A DNA stretch of 64,000 bases. It comes from DASQZK01 sp963809925. GTDB taxonomy: Bacteria > Bacteroidota > Bacteroidia > Bacteroidales > GCA-2748055. The notes under the pieces are model-generated. The model saw only the letters and a list, made by a program, of their open reading frames with translations, was not told the origin of the DNA and did not search any database. Both the position numbers and the translations under genes were made by a program. The stretch lies in the NCBI GenBank assembly GCA_963809925.1, contig CAWELH010000002.1, positions 372,001 through 436,000 of the forward strand, written 5' to 3'. Of the stretch, positions 18,933-27,268 are shown one piece after another. Each line of letters begins with the position of its first letter. The stretch's first letter is position 1.

Positions 18933-19886
18933 ATGAAAGTAGCCGAAAGACTTAAAAACCCGAAAAAGACATATTTCTCCTTCGAACTTTTACCGCCTCT
19001 GAAAGGGAGGAAGCTGGATGATATTTATAATGCTATCGATCCCCTGATTGAATTCGATCCACTGAATATCAATATTACCTATCATCAGCAGGAATCGGTA
19101 TATCGATTGAAAGATAGCGGCCTGATGGAGAGAAGGATCATCAGAAAAAGACCTGGAACAGTAGCCATCTCCGCAGCTATTGCATATAAATACAATGTTA
19201 CGGTTGTACCCCACCTGATTTGCGGAGGGTTCACGAAGGAAGAAACCGAGGATATCCTGATCGACCTGCATTTTCTCAGTATGCACAACCTGCTGGTTCT
19301 CAGGGGCGACCCGCAGAAGGATCAGCGAGCTTTCATCCCTGAGCATGGTGGACATGAACACACGGTGGATCTCATCCGTCAGATTAGCAATATGAATAAA
19401 GGCATATACCTGGATGAGCAGATCCAGAATCCGGAACCTACTGATTTTTCAGTAGGTGTTGCGGGCTATCCTGAGAAACACTATGAAGCACCAAACACTG
19501 AAACCGACCTTCAGTTTTTGAAAGACAAGGTTGCTGCAGGCGGTGAATATATTGTGACACAAATGTTTTTCAACAATACCAGGTATTTTGAATTCGTAGA
19601 CTTTTGCCGGAAGGGAGGCATTACTGTTCCTATCGTACCCGGCATCAAGCCCATTGTCTCCATTAAAGATATCGAACTTTTACCCAGAGTATTCCATATC
19701 GATATCCCGAATGAACTGGTAAAGGAAGTTCAGAAATGCAAATCCAATGCAGAGGCTAAGGAGGTGGGCGTTGAGTGGACCACAATGCAATCAAAAGAAC
19801 TTAAAGCTTCCGGCGCACCAGCCATTCACTACTATACCATCGGGATTTCCGACAACATCAGGAAGATCGCACAACAAGTTTTTTAG
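18933..19886 (+). CDS. metF: 5,10-methylenetetrahydrofolate reductase
   Basis: Reduces methylenetetrahydrofolate to the 5-methyl form used by MetH. The 317-residue protein begins with FSFELLPPLKG, the family's FSFEFFPP-type motif with the catalytic Glu, and has NLLVLRGDPQKD, which contains the conserved L-x-L-R-G-D-P flavin/folate loop, and VPGIKPI near the C-terminus. The length is normal for a bacterial TIM-barrel MTHFR. It lies 13 bases behind metH on the same strand and is surely co-transcribed. It is convergent with a lipoprotein gene 5 bases downstream. Confidence 0.96.
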   Translation: MKVAERLKNPKKTYFSFELLPPLKGRKLDDIYNAIDPLIEFDPLNINITYHQQESVYRLKDSGLMERRIIRKRPGTVAISAAIAYKYNVTVVPHLICGGFTKEETEDILIDLHFLSMHNLLVLRGDPQKDQRAFIPEHGGHEHTVDLIRQISNMNKGIYLDEQIQNPEPTDFSVGVAGYPEKHYEAPNTETDLQFLKDKVAAGGEYIVTQMFFNNTRYFEFVDFCRKGGITVPIVPGIKPIVSIKDIELLPRVFHIDIPNELVKEVQKCKSNAEAKEVGVEWTTMQSKELKASGAPAIHYYTIGISDNIRKIAQQVF

Positions 19887-19891
19887 GTGAA

Positions 19892-20464
19892 CTACAGACC
19901 TGAGACCTCAACAGTACCCGTGTTGTTGATATCGTTGCTGATCCTGTCAAGCCAGGCATTTATTCTCCCCGCATAGGGTGCAATATTGTGAATCTCCCAG
20001 TCGCCGGTACTTTCGAGAAGCACAAACTTATATTGTTTTTCCACTGGAAAATAAAGCAGGCAGTAGTTACTTTCCTGCCCCATATCATTACCATGGCCTT
20101 GCTTCTCTGTGAGAGCACCTTTCGCTGCGTCGTCGATAAAACTGTAATAGTTAAATAAATCCTGCAACGGCACCTTTGTAAAGGTGGTATCTGTCTGGTT
20201 GAAATTCATTGTAAGCTTTTCCAGGGAAATATAGCCGGCATCGCTCATCCGGTTCCAGTCGAGTTGCGGATTACGTCCAAGTGAGAAGCCTCTGACAAAG
20301 CCTGTATTATCAATAAACCATCCTTCCAGTTGATGCCCCCATGCCTGATTCTCGTAAATACGTGCAAAGAGGATTTGCTGGTTTACCAATGGATCTTCAA
20401 TGTCCTTCGTGCACTGAAAGGACGTAAGAATCAGCACAATTACAATGAGTCCCAGGTTTTTCAT
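19892..20464 (-). CDS. Unrecognised lipoprotein
   Basis: A 190-residue protein beginning MKNLGLIVIVLILTSFQCTK, a lipoprotein signal with Cys18. The mature part has no recognised domain; it includes WGHQLEGWFIDNTGFVRGF and a segment KYKF-like strand followed by DWEIHNIAPYAGRINAWLDRI. Bacteroidota genomes carry many such orphan lipoproteins. It lies 76 bases downstream of pepD on the same strand and could be co-transcribed with it. No function assigned. Confidence 0.72.
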   Translation of the reverse strand: MKNLGLIVIVLILTSFQCTKDIEDPLVNQQILFARIYENQAWGHQLEGWFIDNTGFVRGFSLGRNPQLDWNRMSDAGYISLEKLTMNFNQTDTTFTKVPLQDLFNYYSFIDDAAKGALTEKQGHGNDMGQESNYCLLYFPVEKQYKFVLLESTGDWEIHNIAPYAGRINAWLDRISNDINNTGTVEVSGL

Positions 20465-20540
20465 CTTAGTGTTCTCTTACAATAGAGATGAAATTCCTGC
20501 GGAAAAGTTGCCTGCCTTTTAAATATTTTTATTCGGTGTA

Positions 20541-22001
20541 TTATTTTTTTTCCGGAATATTTGCCAGTGTTTCAACCAGATAATCCCAGAACTTCCCAAC
20601 CGAAGCAATATGCACTTTTTCGTCGGGAGAATGCGGGAATCGTATGGTTGGTCCGAAGGAGATAAGATCCATACCCGGATATGAATCACCGATAATGCCA
20701 CACTCCAGTCCGGCATGGATCACCTTAATTTCAGGGTCCTTTCCATATTTATCCTTGTATACCTTCCGCATCGTATTCAGGATGGGTGAATCCATATTGG
20801 GCTTCCAGCCGGGATAGACGCCATCGTGTACAACTTTGGCACCGGCAAGGCTCATCACGGCTTCCATGGTATTCCCGAGATCAAATTTAGCAGAATCAAC
20901 TGAGCTGCGCAGAAGGCAGAGCACACTAACCTTACCCTTTTCCGACTTTACAATAGCCAGATTTGTAGATGTCTCAACAATATCGGTAACTTCGGTACTC
21001 ATCCTTATCACACCGTTAGGAACCCCATAGACCATTTTGATTAGTTTATCCGTGGAATTTTTGGTGATCACTTCCGATGGCAACTCTGAACCTTCAGTGG
21101 TAAAACTCAGGTCAGGCTCCGAACCTGAAAGTTCATGCCTGAAGATCTTTTCAAAATCCTTAACTGAAGTGAGAAATTCACTTTCCTTTCCGTCCGGAAC
21201 AACAACAGTGGCAAACGCTTCGCGGGGAATAGCATTTCGCAGGCTGCCACCTTCGATGGAAACCAGCCTGAGCCCATATTCTTTCGCAGCCTCCCAAAGG
21301 AACCTGAACATTAGCTTATTTGCATTGCCACGGCCGAGGTGAATATCGAGCCCGGAATGTCCTCCCTTCAGTCCTTTTACCACCAGTTTAAAAGCTTTCA
21401 TGCCAGCGGGAGCCTTCTCCGTATCAACATCGAGTACTCCTGTGGTATTCATTCCACCGGCGCAGCCTATATACAACTGACCTTCATCCTCAGAATCGAG
21501 GTTGAGCAAAATGTCCCCTTTCAGTAATCCAGGTTTAAGCTCGAATGCACCGGTCATACCAGTTTCCTCATCAATGGTAAGCAGAACTTCAACAGGACCG
21601 TGCTTGAGCGATTTATCGGCCAGTACAGCCAGGGCTGCTGATACACCAATACCATTATCAGCCCCAAGTGTGGTACCTTCAGCCGTTACCCATTCACCAT
21701 CCACATACGCCTGGATAGGATCTTTCTCAAAATCATGCACTTTATCACTGTTTTTTTGCGGTACCATGTCGAGATGAGACTGGAGTACCACCGTCATTTT
21801 CTTTTCCATGCCCGGGTAGGCAGGCTTGCGGATTATTACGTTTCCTACCTCATCCGTGATGGTCTCAAGGCCAAGTGCTTCGCCATATTTGTGGGCAAAT
21901 TCAGAAGCCCTAGCTTCTTTTTTTGACGGGCGGGGAATCTGTGTTAAATCGTAAAAGTTCTCCCAGAGAGAATTGGGATATAAAGACTTAATGGCAATCA
22001 T
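20541..22001 (-). CDS. pepD: Aminoacyl-histidine dipeptidase (M20 family)
   Basis: A cytosolic zinc dipeptidase (486 residues) of the PepD/Xaa-His branch, cleaving small peptides. Visible metal and catalytic motifs: LQSHLDMVPQ (first His and Asp), TLGADNGIGVSAALAV (bridging Asp), TIDEETGMTGAFEL (catalytic Glu pair), LNLDSEDEGQLYIGCAGG (Asp) and GGHSGLDIHLGRGNANKL in the lid domain. HAGLECGIIGDSYPGMDLISFGP carries the C-terminal His-region typical of PepD. Together with the OPT and POT transporters in the window it fits a peptide-using lifestyle. Confidence 0.95.
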   Translation of the reverse strand: MIAIKSLYPNSLWENFYDLTQIPRPSKKEARASEFAHKYGEALGLETITDEVGNVIIRKPAYPGMEKKMTVVLQSHLDMVPQKNSDKVHDFEKDPIQAYVDGEWVTAEGTTLGADNGIGVSAALAVLADKSLKHGPVEVLLTIDEETGMTGAFELKPGLLKGDILLNLDSEDEGQLYIGCAGGMNTTGVLDVDTEKAPAGMKAFKLVVKGLKGGHSGLDIHLGRGNANKLMFRFLWEAAKEYGLRLVSIEGGSLRNAIPREAFATVVVPDGKESEFLTSVKDFEKIFRHELSGSEPDLSFTTEGSELPSEVITKNSTDKLIKMVYGVPNGVIRMSTEVTDIVETSTNLAIVKSEKGKVSVLCLLRSSVDSAKFDLGNTMEAVMSLAGAKVVHDGVYPGWKPNMDSPILNTMRKVYKDKYGKDPEIKVIHAGLECGIIGDSYPGMDLISFGPTIRFPHSPDEKVHIASVGKFWDYLVETLANIPEKK

Positions 22002-22056
22002 TGGTTTTGTTTTTTAATTTATAAACAAGTTTTTAAAGAACAGTGTATCAGGCAAT

Positions 22057-22431
22057 TTAAATATCCATAAGCTGTCTGAAGGTAATGTAGCGTCGTTCAT
22101 AGAGCATTGAAGTAAACGTATTCAGCCTTTCTTCCAGTTCCGCGAGTAATTCTTCATCAAGACCTGAATGCCGGCGAACATGATTTGCGATTTGCTGTAC
22201 ACTTTTTTCGCCGTCGATGACTTTCCAGGTTTCCGAACCGATCACATCCAGCTTAATCTTATAATACAGATACCTCGTTTTTGGAAACAAAGAATGAAAA
22301 AACGGGCTTTGAAATTTCGGTACGAGGACAGTAACTTCTCCGGCTTTATCGTCATGGCCCATAACCCTCACAGGGACAAGGTCCATGGCATTGATATTCT
22401 TTAAAACACGTCTTCGTTTAAAATAGTTCAT
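22057..22431 (-). CDS. PqqD-like domain protein (orphan)
   Basis: A 124-residue basic protein whose C-terminal half matches the PqqD/RiPP-recognition fold: LDVIGSETWKVIDGEKSVQQIANHV followed by a helical tail with LEERLNTFTSMLYERRYI. In RiPP pathways such domains bind precursor leader peptides, but here there is no radical-SAM enzyme or precursor gene nearby. It follows the OPT transporter gene on the same strand with an 88-base gap that contains a strong hairpin. The first 50 residues (MNYFKRRRVLKNINAMDLVP) are lysine/arginine rich. The role is open; it could be a PqqD-fold protein with a non-RiPP job tied to the transporter. Confidence 0.75.
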   Translation of the reverse strand: MNYFKRRRVLKNINAMDLVPVRVMGHDDKAGEVTVLVPKFQSPFFHSLFPKTRYLYYKIKLDVIGSETWKVIDGEKSVQQIANHVRRHSGLDEELLAELEERLNTFTSMLYERRYITFRQLMDI

Positions 22432-22466
22432 ACGCTGAACAGGTGTTGAATAACAGATAATTCATA

Positions 22467-22502
22467 AGGTTGTGCCCCTGGATATAACGAAGGGCACAAC
22501 CT
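22467..22502 (-). terminator. Strong hairpin between OPT gene and pqqD-like gene
   Basis: AGGTTGTGCCC (22467-22477) pairs perfectly with GGGCACAACCT (22492-22502), an 11-bp stem with a 14-base loop. It starts right after the OPT stop codon on the minus strand. There is no T-tract, so it may be a weak terminator, a 3' stabiliser, or both. Confidence 0.5.
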
Positions 22503-22519
22503 ATTATTCAAATATTGTT

Positions 22520-24592
22520 TTACATCGAAACTTTTGGCGGTGCAGGATCATCGGCTTTGCCTGCATTGTTGAGCGGGATTTTAATCAGGACCCAACCTAC
22601 CAGTCCGAGAACAAGCAAACCAATGAGATATGACGGATTCTTAAATACAGCCACAGGGAATTTATCGAAGGTGGCAAAGATGGCAATAATAAGTCCCACC
22701 AGTGCTTCTCCGGCAATAAGTCCGGAGGCCAGCAAAACTCCGGTATTCTCTACTCTCGTCTGCTGTGCAGCAACGAATTTGCGTTTATCGCTGAAACCGC
22801 TGACCATGCCTTTGATGAGGCCACCGATAAAAATGGCGAAGGTAGTTTCAAGAGGAAGGTACATGCCAACGCAGACGAGCATCGGACTTTTTACCTGCAT
22901 AAGTATAAATCCAAAGCCCATCAGCATTCCGGTGATGATCAGAGGCCATGCCATTTGTCCCCCCACAATGCCCTGTGAAAGGATGGCCATGAGGTTTGAC
23001 TGGGGGGCAGACAACTTTCGACTGCCGAAACCACCTGCATAACCTTCGACCATTCCGGTGTTTATATCCCCCTTGTTCAGGTAGGAGAGTATAAAAAACA
23101 TCACCGATCCGGCAATCACCACACCGATGATATCGCCCACCTGCATCCGCCAGGGGGTCCCGCCAAGGATATGACCGGCTTTAAGATCCTGGAGCATTTC
23201 ACCGGCTACCGCCGCCGACACGCAGACAACGGCTGCAACACCAAGTGTGGAAGCAACCCCTTCATTCCCTTTTGCTCCGAGGATAACCATGATGAGAGCT
23301 GTTACAACAAGTGCTGTCAGTGTTAGTCCGCTTATAGGGTTATTGCTTGAGCCCATAATGCCAACCAGGTAACCCGATACTGCCGCGAAGAAAAACGCCA
23401 GGATAATCATGACGGTGGCAGCAACAACTGCCACGATTATACTTGTATGGAAAGCAAAGAAAGTGATGCAGAATGTAGTGAGGGCAACCAGAGCTATGCC
23501 GGTCATGATCCAGTTAAAACTGATGTCCTTTTCATTTCTCGGTATGCCGGTATCAATCCCCGCAGCAGCTTTTTTCACATCATCGATCGATCGTGATACA
23601 CCGGCAAACAAGCTCTTTCTCATCATGTAAAGGGTGTATACTGCACTCACAAGCATACCTCCTATAGCAATGGGTCTGACGATATATTTCCAAACGTCAT
23701 AAGCCGTATTCACCCATGCTTTCTGTAGGGCAGCATGCTGCGTAATGCCTTCCGCCTGTACGAGAGTGGCCGCCAATGAGTCGATATCGATAGAAGGGGC
23801 CAAAAAGTAGAGTATCATTGGGGTAAGTAGTCCCCAGGCGATGAGGCTGCCACTGAAGTTCAGCGAAGCCAGCCGCGGTCCGATGATATAACCAACACCG
23901 GTATAGGCAGGACTGATTCCCGGACTTCCAATGAGAGCGCCGCCTTTGCCTATAAATGCTGTGCCCGTAATTTTTTGTTTGGCAAAGATGACAAAATGTT
24001 CCCAGTATGTTGAAAACACCTTAAACTCACCTAAAGCTTTAATGAGGCCACCAAAAATCATGGCACTGAAAAGTAATTTGGAGCCTCCGCCACCCTGGCT
24101 GCCTGATTTATGAATCTCAGCCGCTGCAATTGATTCCGGAAATGGAAGTTCAACGTCATCAACCATGACCTTTCTGAGGAGTGCTACGAACATAATTCCC
24201 AAAATACCACCGGCGATCAGGATCACGGTGGTAATACCATAGGTAAAGTAGTTGTTTACCTCAACACCTTGTTCAAGTTTTTGCTGATAAATGATATAAA
24301 ATGCAGGGATAGTGAAAATGGCCCCTGCTGCAACCGATTCACCGATTGATCCAACAGTTCGGGCAAAATTCTCCTCCAGAATAGATCCCCGCATTGCTTT
24401 AATAAGGGCCATGCCGATAACCGCAGCCGGATAGGTGGCGGCAATGGTCATACCTGCTTTCAGACCCAGGTATGCATTTGCCGCGCCAAGAACAACTGCC
24501 AGTACAATACCGATAATCAAAGCCCTGATAGTGAATTCAGCCATTTTGGTTTCGGCCGAAACAAATGGAACAAAATTTCTCTCTTGTGACAT
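22520..24592 (-). CDS. OPT family oligopeptide transporter
   Basis: A proton-coupled transporter of the OPT family (690 residues from the chosen start) with about 15 hydrophobic segments. Characteristic stretches are RALIIGIVLAVVLGAANAYLGLKAGMTI near the N-terminus, LPFPESIAAAEIHKSG and the C-terminal run of Gly-rich helices ending in a Pro-rich tail. I chose the ATG at 24590-24592 (MSQERNFVPF) because the 50 residues before it in the longer frame are not hydrophobic and look unlike the family. Members carry peptides or metal chelates such as siderophore-like compounds; the substrate here is not readable. The PqqD-like gene follows on the same strand. Confidence 0.93.
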   Translation of the reverse strand: MSQERNFVPFVSAETKMAEFTIRALIIGIVLAVVLGAANAYLGLKAGMTIAATYPAAVIGMALIKAMRGSILEENFARTVGSIGESVAAGAIFTIPAFYIIYQQKLEQGVEVNNYFTYGITTVILIAGGILGIMFVALLRKVMVDDVELPFPESIAAAEIHKSGSQGGGGSKLLFSAMIFGGLIKALGEFKVFSTYWEHFVIFAKQKITGTAFIGKGGALIGSPGISPAYTGVGYIIGPRLASLNFSGSLIAWGLLTPMILYFLAPSIDIDSLAATLVQAEGITQHAALQKAWVNTAYDVWKYIVRPIAIGGMLVSAVYTLYMMRKSLFAGVSRSIDDVKKAAAGIDTGIPRNEKDISFNWIMTGIALVALTTFCITFFAFHTSIIVAVVAATVMIILAFFFAAVSGYLVGIMGSSNNPISGLTLTALVVTALIMVILGAKGNEGVASTLGVAAVVCVSAAVAGEMLQDLKAGHILGGTPWRMQVGDIIGVVIAGSVMFFILSYLNKGDINTGMVEGYAGGFGSRKLSAPQSNLMAILSQGIVGGQMAWPLIITGMLMGFGFILMQVKSPMLVCVGMYLPLETTFAIFIGGLIKGMVSGFSDKRKFVAAQQTRVENTGVLLASGLIAGEALVGLIIAIFATFDKFPVAVFKNPSYLIGLLVLGLVGWVLIKIPLNNAGKADDPAPPKVSM

Positions 24593-24804
24593 TTTTTCAG
24601 GTTTTTTATTAAAGATCGGTAAATGTAAGAAAATATCCCGAAATCGACCGGAGGTTACAGCCTGTAGCGTCCAATTTTTATATGTTGTATGAAATATTCC
24701 CGGATTAGGATCGTTGTTAAAGTCCTCTACTATTACCAGCATTTTAACGTGCAGGCTACTTCGTAATCCGGATGAAAATCACGGATTAATCTTGAAGATA
24801 TAAC

Positions 24805-25386
24805 TTATACAAGCTCTCCATCCTGAAAGGTTCCGGTAAAAAGCACGGCTCCCTCCTCATTCCAGACTATTTTGTTGCCGTGTTCCAAGCCGTGAAAATA
24901 ATTCGTTTCGAATTGTTTGCCGCCATGTTTGAAATAACGGATCTGTAGGCCATGCAAGAGATCCCCGTCGTAATTTGCTACATACTTTTTTCCGCCCCCA
25001 TCGTACCACATGAGGAAACGGCCGTGTCTTTTTTCGTCTTGCAGTTCAAAACTGGCCTTGATGTTCCCACTGTCATAATATGTGGTTACATGACCATGTC
25101 TGACACCATGCCTGTACTCGGCCTCCACCAGGAGTACCCCATCTTCATTGTATAATTTTATATCGCCGTGAGGTAAGCCGTCTTTTAGGAATCCCTCTTC
25201 AGCCATTTGGCCGTTCTCATACTTCCAGAAGTAATGGCCGGTGAAGGTCTTATCGCTGCCTGACTCAAAATATCGCTCTTCTCGCTTCTCAAGCTCTAAC
25301 AAATTTGTGTTGCCTGTCGACTTTCCTGTCATAAACCAAAAATTTGGAAATCTTTCATTTTTATAAAAAGTATATTCTAAATCCAT
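24805..25386 (-). CDS. MORN-variant (YwqK-type) repeat protein
   Basis: A soluble 193-residue protein composed of six to seven imperfect MORN-variant repeats of about 22 residues, such as HYFWKYENGQMAEEGFLKDG, GDIKLYNEDGVLLVEAEYRHG, GHVTTYYDSGNIKASFELQD and GLQIRYFKHGGKQFETNYFHG. Such repeats fold into a beta-strand solenoid; the name 'YwqK family antitoxin' is attached to relatives, but no toxin gene is next to this one. No signal peptide. The gene stands alone between OPT and a divergent thioredoxin-like gene. Confidence 0.8.
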   Translation of the reverse strand: MDLEYTFYKNERFPNFWFMTGKSTGNTNLLELEKREERYFESGSDKTFTGHYFWKYENGQMAEEGFLKDGLPHGDIKLYNEDGVLLVEAEYRHGVRHGHVTTYYDSGNIKASFELQDEKRHGRFLMWYDGGGKKYVANYDGDLLHGLQIRYFKHGGKQFETNYFHGLEHGNKIVWNEEGAVLFTGTFQDGELV

Positions 25387-25587
25387 AGACGGGAATACCT
25401 CTGTATGAACTTATAGTATAACAAATACCATCGACGGTTGATTTGAAAGAAAGAGAAATTAGCGGCAATTTTATAGCAATCTCCCTCCCTCCCTGCCCTC
25501 ACACCAAATTCAATAAATATTCATACCTTTACATATCTTACTGTTTGGAATGCATTTTGAAAGAGGGTAAGATAATCCCAATTCCGT

Positions 25588-26133
25588 ATGAAAAACCTGA
25601 TCCTATTATTCACGGTGTTCTTATTGCCGGCATTCGCTGATGCCCAGGACAAGACTGCAAAGGACGTGAAATGGTATAGCATGGAACAGGCTATTCAACT
25701 TAATCGGGAGCATCCGCGAAAAATATTCATTTATGTGTATTCTGACCAGTGTGGATGGTGCCGCAGGATGGCTTCCAATACCCTTTCCAACCCTGTTATC
25801 GGTGATTATCTGAATGAGAAATATTATCCGGTAAAAATCAATGCCGGCATGAAGGAAGATATTAAATTGGGATCAAAAATCTATAAATATGTGCCTGCTG
25901 ATCCTGCAAAAAACGAACCTGCATATCATGAATTTGTGGTATATATTCTGCAGGGACATCTGGCGTATCCGTCTATGGCCTTCCTTGACCAGAATCTTCT
26001 CTACATGGGCGTAGAGCGCGGATATAAACAGCCTGCCAATTTCGAAAAGCTGCTCCACTATATCGGCGATAATGCTTATGTTGTTACCAAGGATTTTGAA
26101 GAATACGCTGAAAAATTTACCGGGAAATTGTAA
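25588..26133 (+). CDS. Exported thioredoxin-fold protein
   Basis: A 181-residue periplasmic protein: signal peptide 1-19 (ending ADAQ) and a thioredoxin-like domain with the redox motif Cys-Gly-Trp-Cys in YSDQCGWCRRM (about residues 55-60). The downstream VAYPSMAFLD-like stretch LAYPSMAFLDQ supplies the cis-Pro loop. It fits the DUF255/thioredoxin_7 group, which reduces or isomerises disulphides, or serves cytochrome maturation. It is convergent with the DUF4831 gene (one base apart) and divergent from the MORN gene. An in-frame upstream start is not needed since the ATG begins the signal peptide. Confidence 0.87.
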   Translation: MKNLILLFTVFLLPAFADAQDKTAKDVKWYSMEQAIQLNREHPRKIFIYVYSDQCGWCRRMASNTLSNPVIGDYLNEKYYPVKINAGMKEDIKLGSKIYKYVPADPAKNEPAYHEFVVYILQGHLAYPSMAFLDQNLLYMGVERGYKQPANFEKLLHYIGDNAYVVTKDFEEYAEKFTGKL

Positions 26134-26134
26134 A

Positions 26135-27235
26135 TTATTGTCCGACCGGCAGGTTGATCATAGTACCTGCCTGGTATATGCTTGTCCTTCCCTCATATAA
26201 AATACTTGTAGCCACCTTTACGCGGACATCAGCAAGATCAGGGACCCTGTAAAAAAGGTTGTTTTCCATGGTGGCATCCGGATATTTAGCCCCTGCAGGG
26301 CGGAGTGCAGCCACTTTATTGAGTGGTTGAATTTCTACAGATACTTCAGCACCTTCCTTTTTTTCTTTATCGATCAGCCCGGATTGTTCTGAAAATCTGG
26401 CAATGGTGAGAGACTGTTTTTGTGCAGATGCTTCTGGAGTCACCACAAACGACCGTGTGAATTGCTGTTTTATCGTTTTGCCGAGAAACAGTTCAATATA
26501 TTCTTTTTCAAGCTTGTCCAGTTCATTCATAGAAACTTGAAGGGCTTCACCCTCGGGAAAAACGTCATATTGACCGGCTAGTAGTTTAAACCGACGTTTT
26601 CTTATTTTGATGATGAAATTGGCTGCTTCCTCTGCTTTCTGCTCAATGGTTTTTGCCTCTTTTTGCTTTCTGACCACAGGGATCCGCACGAAGGATGAAT
26701 CCGTGAGCATGGTTTTGTACAGGGTATCTGTTGTTTCACGGAGGTTCCTTTTTACTGAAAGATCAGTGAAAAATGGCATATCACGTGTTTCATTTTGCCG
26801 TTGGCTATATGTTTTGAAGCTATATAATTCTGAAGGATCAACGATGAGTCCTTCCGATCCAAGTTTAAGGAACTGCTTAAGATCAGGGCTTCCGCTAATC
26901 ACATTTATGCTATAAAACTGACTACCGTCAGGTTCCATGGTCGAGCTGACATCTGTACCGATAATCCTGTATGAAAAACTGGTTTCATCGATCTCACTTT
27001 TCATACCCAGGTATTTTTGAGCGAAGATCCGGTAAGGTCCCGGAATGTATGTTTCCTTTTCGAAATTTATCATGACGTACAAAATTGTCTGAGGAAGAAC
27101 ATAGACGATTTTTTCCTTTGAATCCGCTGGTTCTTCTCCAATTTTACTCACCTGGAAGGTCGAAGTTGTGGTGATACAAGACGGCACGATGAATCCTATG
27201 AGGCTAAAAAGTAAAAAAATCGTATTTCTCTTCAT
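26135..27235 (-). CDS. DUF4831 family lipoprotein
   Basis: A 366-residue Bacteroidota-specific protein. It begins MKRNTIFLLFSLIGFIVPSC, a lipoprotein signal with Cys20, and continues with the DUF4831 pattern: VYVLPQTILYVMINFEKETYIPGPYRIFAQKYLG, then a long region of strands and one helix-rich segment (KQKEAKTIEQKAEEAANFIIKIRKRRF, about 195-225). Function of the family is unknown. It lies 33 bases behind nnr on the same strand but has its own -7 match (27261-27268). Confidence 0.88.
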   Translation of the reverse strand: MKRNTIFLLFSLIGFIVPSCITTTSTFQVSKIGEEPADSKEKIVYVLPQTILYVMINFEKETYIPGPYRIFAQKYLGMKSEIDETSFSYRIIGTDVSSTMEPDGSQFYSINVISGSPDLKQFLKLGSEGLIVDPSELYSFKTYSQRQNETRDMPFFTDLSVKRNLRETTDTLYKTMLTDSSFVRIPVVRKQKEAKTIEQKAEEAANFIIKIRKRRFKLLAGQYDVFPEGEALQVSMNELDKLEKEYIELFLGKTIKQQFTRSFVVTPEASAQKQSLTIARFSEQSGLIDKEKKEGAEVSVEIQPLNKVAALRPAGAKYPDATMENNLFYRVPDLADVRVKVATSILYEGRTSIYQAGTMINLPVGQ

Positions 27236-27260
27236 GGTTTTCTGATTTACAATGGTGAAA

Positions 27261-27268
27261 CAAAGGTA
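27261..27268 (-). promoter_or_regulatory. Putative -7 element for the DUF4831 gene
   Basis: CAAAGGTA on the plus strand is TACCTTTG on the minus strand, an exact TAnnTTTG match lying in the short gap after nnr. No clear -33 TTG. Confidence 0.4.

Noticed and set aside
24805..25386. Toxin-antitoxin system suggested by the YwqK-type annotation name
   Set aside because: No toxin gene is adjacent and the repeats alone do not imply antitoxin function.
25443..25640. 65-residue open frame before the thioredoxin-like gene
   Set aside because: It runs across the start of the well-supported exported thioredoxin gene in another frame and has no recognisable protein features.
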